This document shows, one piece after another, positions 58,277 through 64,000 of a stretch of DNA of 64,000 nt (position 1 is the stretch's first letter; every line of letters begins with the position of its first letter). The position numbers were made by a program, and so were the translations under genes. Location of the stretch: positions 3,100,001-3,164,000 of the forward strand of contig JAGTWJ010000003.1 in NCBI GenBank assembly GCA_020064725.1, given 5' to 3'. Source of the stretch: Drechslerella dactyloides. Taxonomy: Eukaryota > Ascomycota > Orbiliomycetes > Orbiliales > Orbiliaceae. A model generated the notes under the pieces. The model worked only from the letters and a program-made list of their open reading frames with translations. It ran no database searches and was not told where the DNA came from.

Positions 58277-60535
58277 TTAGAAGTGCCATGGCACTCTGAC
58301 GGGCTCCGGTCTCGGCTCTGGGATACCCCCAAGCTTGGAAACATTGATGCGCTTGGGGGGGCCGATGGCCCCTGGGTCACGCGTAGAACTAGGCGCTCTC
58401 GAACCCCGCGGCTGATTATCCGGCTCTCCTCCGAGACTGGCAATGGAGAGCCTTGATGCTTTCTCTCGACGGCGTTGCAACCCATATGCGTGTTGGTCGT
58501 AGGTTTGGGTATCAGTGTAAGTGATGGTTTTGGCGTTTCGGGGAACCGGAGCATCGAGAACTGGTATGATGCGGCTTTGCTCCCTGAATTTCTTGCTCTC
58601 CAAGAACCAGTCCTCGACCTTCAGAACACACGACTTGGAGACAAAGCCGAATGTTGTACCTGAGTCAACCTAATATTAGTCCAGAGCATATTTACAGATA
58701 ATTAGGCTCGCAGCGGTTCCGAGTGGGAGTGGGCCTACCTATAACGCGGCCAGTGGGGGCCACCATCTTGCGATCACAGGTCCAGTCTGCCGTCAGCTTG
58801 CCAGTGATGACAATCTCATAAGCCTCCATCCCAAGAACTGAGTTGTCGTGTCGAGGGAGCTTGCTTCCAGTTCCTCGCCACCCGGTGCTGAAGAGCTCGT
58901 AAGGAGCAAGCGCGACGGTAATCGTACTGCCACCTGCCATTGAGATAGGAATGAACACGCTCAGGCGCCCGACGCGCATTGGAGCTTGTGGTTTGCCGAT
59001 GTCGTCAGAGCTGGCTACAAAAATGTCAGACAAGGCATCTCTCCGAATGATCCCAAGTTATGTTTCGGCACGGGTGGAGCAGCTCACTTACCGAACGAAC
59101 ATTCAAACATTGCACGCACAGCTCTCGGTTGATACTTCTGCAGAAAAGCCGGGATATGCCTGATATGCTCCACAACATAGGCATCTGGGAACCAAGGCTT
59201 CTTGGGAATCTGAAGAGGTTGAAGTTCGGCCGGGATCGTTGGGAAAGCTCGTGGCTTTGACTCTTCATTGGTTGGCCTCGCCAGCTTCGCAGGTACCATC
59301 TGCGGTTGCTTGGGATAGATGTTCGAGCCCACAGACTCTTTAGGCTCTTGTTCTCTGGCATACATGGCTGCATTCCGATCAGTGATTTGGGCTGCAATTG
59401 CCCTTCTAGCAGCCCTCGATAAACCGAGGAATGGAACAAGCTCTGGACGTTCACTTTGGGTAAAGCTTCCTCCCAGACTGCTGATATCGTAGCTGAAGCC
59501 CGGGCCTGCAGCCGAGGACTGGGTGGGAAGTTGAATTTTCTCTTGCTTCGGTAGAAACTGCGAGGCAACTCGCATTTCAACTGGGCCGTTAGAATTAGAC
59601 GTATGATTTACAACCGTAGTTGCAGCACGGCTAGGTCCAGCAGTATTCAGTGAAGATCCCGGCTGGTGGTAATCCCACAAGTTCATGTCGGGAAGTAAAC
59701 GCTTGGTAGAGCCGTTACCTTTGTCGGTTTCAGGTTTGGTAAGTAGCTCGTGGTTTTCTTTCTTCTGCGACCTTTTGAAGAATCTGACAGGTTGGTTTGT
59801 GCCGTTAAGGAGCGGAAGCCAATTGGTGGAGGAAGAGTTGTTGAAGGAGAGGATACTGTCAGCTGTCTTCCCAGAGGTCGTGGCAATTGACATCTGGAAA
59901 TTTTCCAACGCGTCTCTGCTTGTCTCGGCTCGCCCAGCACCATCATCATGAATAGGAAAATATGGCTGAGTACGAGCGGCCAAACGCCAGCTCGCCTCCT
60001 TTGAAGCCTGCCCCAGGTTCATTGGAAGTCGCCTCTCTGGTCCCGCCGGTGAACGAAACATCGTTGACATTTTGGACGTTTCTGCGGTGCCACCACGCTT
60101 CCGCGAAGGCAGACTTGGCGAGACTTCTTCCTTCCATTTGCTCTCTCTGAGTATAGTCTGTGCTGATTCAGGCAGTCTCGATGAAGCTAAAGAGCCCTGG
60201 GCAGCACCTTCGCCCGTGGGCGTAGTCGGAAGAGCAACTGGCATGTTTTGCTCCTTCTCTGGATCTGAGTTCTCATCATTGCTCACCGTCCATTGTGCTG
60301 GCGGACTGTCACCCATCTCTGGGGATTTCGAGATGTCTATCTCTCCACCTGCGCCAATGATATTTCCCAGGGGGGTAGATGGACCAGCGGTCACGGGGTT
60401 CCGTTGCTTTGAAGTTGGAGTTTTGGGGATCTTGGGATTCTTGAACGGCCCTCCGGCCCCGAGGCCGACAGGGACCATGATCTTCGAAGCAGTTTTCTGT
60501 GCACTGTATTGTGCTGCCGAAGGCTGTCGTGACAT
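58277..60535 (-). CDS. unrecognised 700-residue protein, conserved-looking C-terminal domain
   Basis: Exons 60535-59092, 59014-58739 and 58659-58277 (77- and 79-bp introns) give 700 residues; the junction phases are consistent. For intron 2, the acceptor ACTCAG at 58660 is required, because the earlier TTAG would put a stop codon in frame. The first about 400 residues are Ser/Pro/Thr-rich and probably disordered, with an N-terminal region containing VPVGLGAGGPFKNPKIP. A compact region follows from about residue 440 (KKPWFPDAYVVEHIRHIPAF), through the ordered RVGRLSVFIPISMAGGS, to GTTFGFVSKSCVLKVEDWF. I recognise no family. There is no signal peptide or membrane segment, so it is probably nuclear or cytosolic. 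It is most likely a lineage-conserved hypothetical protein. Confidence 0.7.
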
Positions 60536-63500
60536 CTTGTCCCTTAGCTTTCCGGATATGGTTTCGATGACAATGCACCTATACGTCGCTGGTTAGTCCA
60601 TTGGTACTCTGCTAGAGCTGGCAGAGATGAATATAACTCACCTGTGCATGCAAATTACAGAGGTCTTAGCTCAGGTATCAAAATACTCAGATATTACTAC
60701 AAGGGTGGTAAATCTTCCGGGTAAGGTGCGCTTGACAGGTGAAAGCAGATGAGGGTCAGAGTGGTCAAAGCTTGGTGAACTGGTGGAGGAGAGTGAAGAG
60801 GTTGTGGAAAGAAAAATTTCTTACAGCTCACCGGGTCCGGTGATATAGCGAGTACGGCTGCCAGAGTACTGCAACCATTGATACTGAAAGCGCTTGATGC
60901 TGCTTGTGTAGCTAGCAGCGGAGCGCCGAAGCTGTCCAGATGGTCGGGAGCGTGCTACATTCACGGTATCTCACAATCTTGATAACCATTCAGCTTGGAG
61001 CTCTACATCAGAGCTATTTTACGTCTATCTGCTCATTTTCCGGCTTCCATCTACGTTAGGATCTCGATAGTTGAGGGCCGTATGTATTTACTCTAAATAG
61101 TACGTGTGAAAGGCCTCTACCTGCGCCTTGGGGCGGCCGGCCATGCATGGGTAATCGTACATATAATTGAAGAGGGAATCTTTACTAGTATATTTATAAA
61201 CGGGGATTGTATAGACCAAGTATACTGCGCACGCGATACATGATACAGCCGCTGTAAGTTATCAAATATTCCATCTCACTCACGGTGGACCTTGCTTAAA
61301 ATGGTCCTCGAAATATATATACGGTAGTCGTGGAATGAAAGCCAGAAAGTCGGAGCCCACATTTCTAATATGTGTTGGTGGATACTTTTGCTCTCACTGA
61401 TATATCAGTATGCACAAGATGTAAAGCGATTTACAAATAACTTTATGTTTGCCCATCAGTTGTCGCGATATAGCGCCTCGACGTCGTTAAAATGTCTCTA
61501 TAATCAAAATATGGATGTTCAGCTGAGGAGATCTCAGACTACAGAACGAAACTGCAGGTTTCTTATCAAAGAGCTGCCACAATTGTGAGGTATCACTGCG
61601 AGACCATCAGACATACTAGACTTTTGCAACGAATTTAAAGTGCTAACTTCCTTGCAATCTTTACAGTCCTTATAATGAAAATTACAACTTCAGTGGCATG
61701 AAGGCTAAACATTAGCTGTTGTAAATCTTTTGCTAATTGAGACTCTGCAGACCGAATGCCTCTGATTCTTATCTGTTCCATTTTGCATTGTTTCACTTTA
61801 AGCTCGACCGATATGTCCTATAGTACCACGGTTCGGCCACATTTATAACTAGTACGTGTGTTCAATATTTTATAACATTCCCGCCTTCGGCCTTCCCAGG
61901 CCATGGATACTAAGTTAAGATTGGATTGACTCGATCGATCACGCATGCACGATTAATTTTATCCTACTGATGTTGGTTTGGTACCTCATCTAACAGCCAA
62001 TATTTCCCAACATGCATACTATAGACCCAAGCCAAAGATGCATGGACCATCTACCCGCTATTAATGTTATCGTGTTGCATGCAGTGTGGCTGCTCACGAT
62101 CGAGCTCAGGCATAGATAACAGTTCTGCAATCTGGATCCATGGAGGACGGCAGTATGGCCCGCGAGGTAAAATGCGCTCGCTGATAGCGCGCGTAATCTC
62201 ATTTCCGGGCTATAGCTATCTGAAATGCATGCACGCGGGCTTCGCCGAAGGTTGAGCCTTCCCTCATGACCAGCCTTACTCCGAACCATAAAGGTCGAGC
62301 AAATCAGAGCAAGACCCGACAGCTGAGCCCATGTGAACCGACGCTGTCATATTCGAAATGCGTAGCTGGGTTATCATTATTTTGTGGTCACGCGCGTGCG
62401 TCGATATTATATCCGCGCCGGTTATGGTTTAGCTGCGTATCCAACTGTCAATAGCTGTACGATTCCCGTATGCAATAGCATGCAGCTAACCCGCTGGCTT
62501 ACATTTTCTAGATTCCAAGATAACGAATGGTTAGGGCCGTCGCTGTATATGGTAACTTGACGCTTAAAGTTGCCCAACCAGTGCGTGGCGCATTATATAT
62601 TGACCTTTCAGTTACCACGGAAGGGTATGGCTCCGATATGCCCGTGACCAATTATACGCCACTTACGATTGAGACCTCATTCGAAGGAAAGAGACCAGAG
62701 GAGACGGGTATGATTTATTAGGCTGCGTGAGACTTAGTACATAGATGTTAGTAGTTGTTAGCTAGTTTTTACTGATATCTGAAATTGGAAATTCGAAGCT
62801 TTCTAACTAGATGACTTTCCCAACAAGCCGTTATGTTGGTATCTCCGCCAACCCATTTGCGTCGAATCCTTCGATTCGCTTTGCATCTCGTTCACTATCG
62901 GCCAATCGCGACTGTCGCTGAAAACCCAATCAATAATTGGCAATTTCGATGAGATGTCTTGTGCCAGTGATTCCCCTCTGTGATGCAGACATTACCACCT
63001 GCCATATAACGCAAAGATATCAACTGAAGCCGATGAGATGAGCCAGTGCAGTGACTGAGCCTACGAATTGAATTACTCTGATATTGAATTGACAGCGACA
63101 CTTTCTATCAAATCGTAGTGCCGTATCCTCGACCTTCTACGTACGGAAATGTCTGCGCAAAAGTTGACCAAGCAAACTTCAACATCCAAGACCGACAACA
63201 CTATTAATAACCAATCATGTACAGTGAGCTGGCCGCTCCGCATCACCGACACATATACGCATATGTACTGTCCGTCTTGCATGTATGTACGCATGCATTG
63301 CATCGACGCATATATCCGCGACCAGTTATCACTTCGCAAAAAATTTCGCCAGCGGGCAGGTGGGCAAAAAATTTTCGACCCCTCCTCCACCATGTGCATC
63401 GCTGGAGCACTCGAATCCACAGCTGCACCGACGCCTATGCACTACCGGCTGTAAGCAAAATTTACAATAGCCAGTGCAGCACCGGCTAGTTTTTCATGAT

Positions 63501-64000
63501 CGTCGATGCAGCTGCGCACGAAGCTTCAGCTGTCTTAGCCAACCAACCTTTACAGCACATGCGCATTCGTATGTCCTGTACTAGTGACACATGCAGGTAG
63601 GCAGGCACCTATCGAATCACCCTTGAGCTCACGAGATTACGTGGTGCTCCTGCAGCCGTACGTGGACGATTTGGGCGATGCGAGCCGGGCGCGGGCCGGT
63701 GCACTGGGGCCCCATGTCTGTTTGCCTGTCGGACCTACTGAGCTCGTGAGTTCGACTTGCACGCACGCCTCATGGCAGAAATTTCATCTCAAGCCCCTCG
63801 TCGGTTTCTAGAATCCTTGCTTAGTAATGGAGTTTACTTGGATGTGCGGATGGAAAAAATGATATGTTGTCAGTTATAATAATTAATGTGATATGAAGTG
63901 AAACCACTAAAGGGTGATAATTGTCCACAAAACAAAGATGTGTTCAAATCGTCAAACCAATCAATGAAGAACTATTGTAGACGGCAAGATGCACATAAAT
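60536..64000. other. gene-poor right end
   Basis: 3.4 kb, AT-rich, with only short frames. The best is an ATG frame at 62527-62721 (64 codons, with LTLKVAQPVRGALYIDLSV), which may be a stray exon or remnant; it has no partner and no known motif. The 5' leader of the preceding minus-strand gene lies at the left edge. No RNA gene, transposase or reverse transcriptase was seen. Confidence 0.45.

Overview
This window looks like nuclear DNA of a filamentous ascomycete (Pezizomycotina). Genes sit on both strands and most carry short introns (about 54-185 bp) with GTRNGN donors, CTAAC/CTGAC-type branch sites and YAG acceptors. The gene set includes Zn2Cys6 regulators, a ferric-reductase-like protein, an RNA-dependent RNA polymerase, a HET-S-like protein and a NACHT receptor. 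No genus can be named from the sequence. All exon boundaries were inferred by reading splice signals, reading frame and family motifs by eye.

Layout. 1-15 kb is gene-poor: a single-pass membrane protein (2984-5005), a Kex2-type secreted cysteine-rich protein (6007-7063), a Zn2Cys6 regulator (9140-10787) and a secreted protein whose last exon is easily missed (11269-12384). 15-32.5 kb holds a DUF2235/Tle1-like hydrolase, a second secreted Cys-rich protein, a histidine phosphatase, a ferric reductase with both HX13H heme pairs, a CCDC124/Lso2-type ribosome-associated protein and an F-box protein. 33.6-42.2 kb holds an MSC2/ZnT5-type zinc transporter with extreme His-rich tracts and an RNA-dependent RNA polymerase (DLDGD active site). 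43.4-52.1 kb is an accessory block. 52.9-60.5 kb holds a PPR1/UaY-like Zn2Cys6 regulator and an unrecognised 700-residue protein. The last 3.4 kb appears empty.

The most interesting locus is 45.8-50.9 kb. A HET-S-like HeLo-domain protein with two C-terminal amyloid-type repeats lies tail-to-tail, 120 bp away, with a NACHT receptor. The receptor's first exon (73 nt) encodes only a methionine-led copy of the same amyloid motif; the two proteins share the core FVNIGD. This is the architecture of the Podospora HET-S/NWD2 amyloid-signalling pair: the receptor motif would template folding of the effector repeats and trigger HeLo-mediated cell death. The receptor differs from NWD2 in its sensor. Instead of WD repeats it has two ankyrin blocks separated by about ten units of a 17-19-residue repeat (hydrophobic-x-[VI]-[YH]-G-G-x-V-x-F) that looks like a beta-solenoid and that I do not recognise.

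Smaller points of interest are a start codon apparently assembled across an intron in the HeLo gene, a 20-bp perfect palindrome inside the receptor's amyloid exon, a small neighbour gene with a probable frameshift, and two copies of a 33-41 bp element with TAGTCTCG/CGAGACTA termini, one flanked by exact 9-bp duplications.
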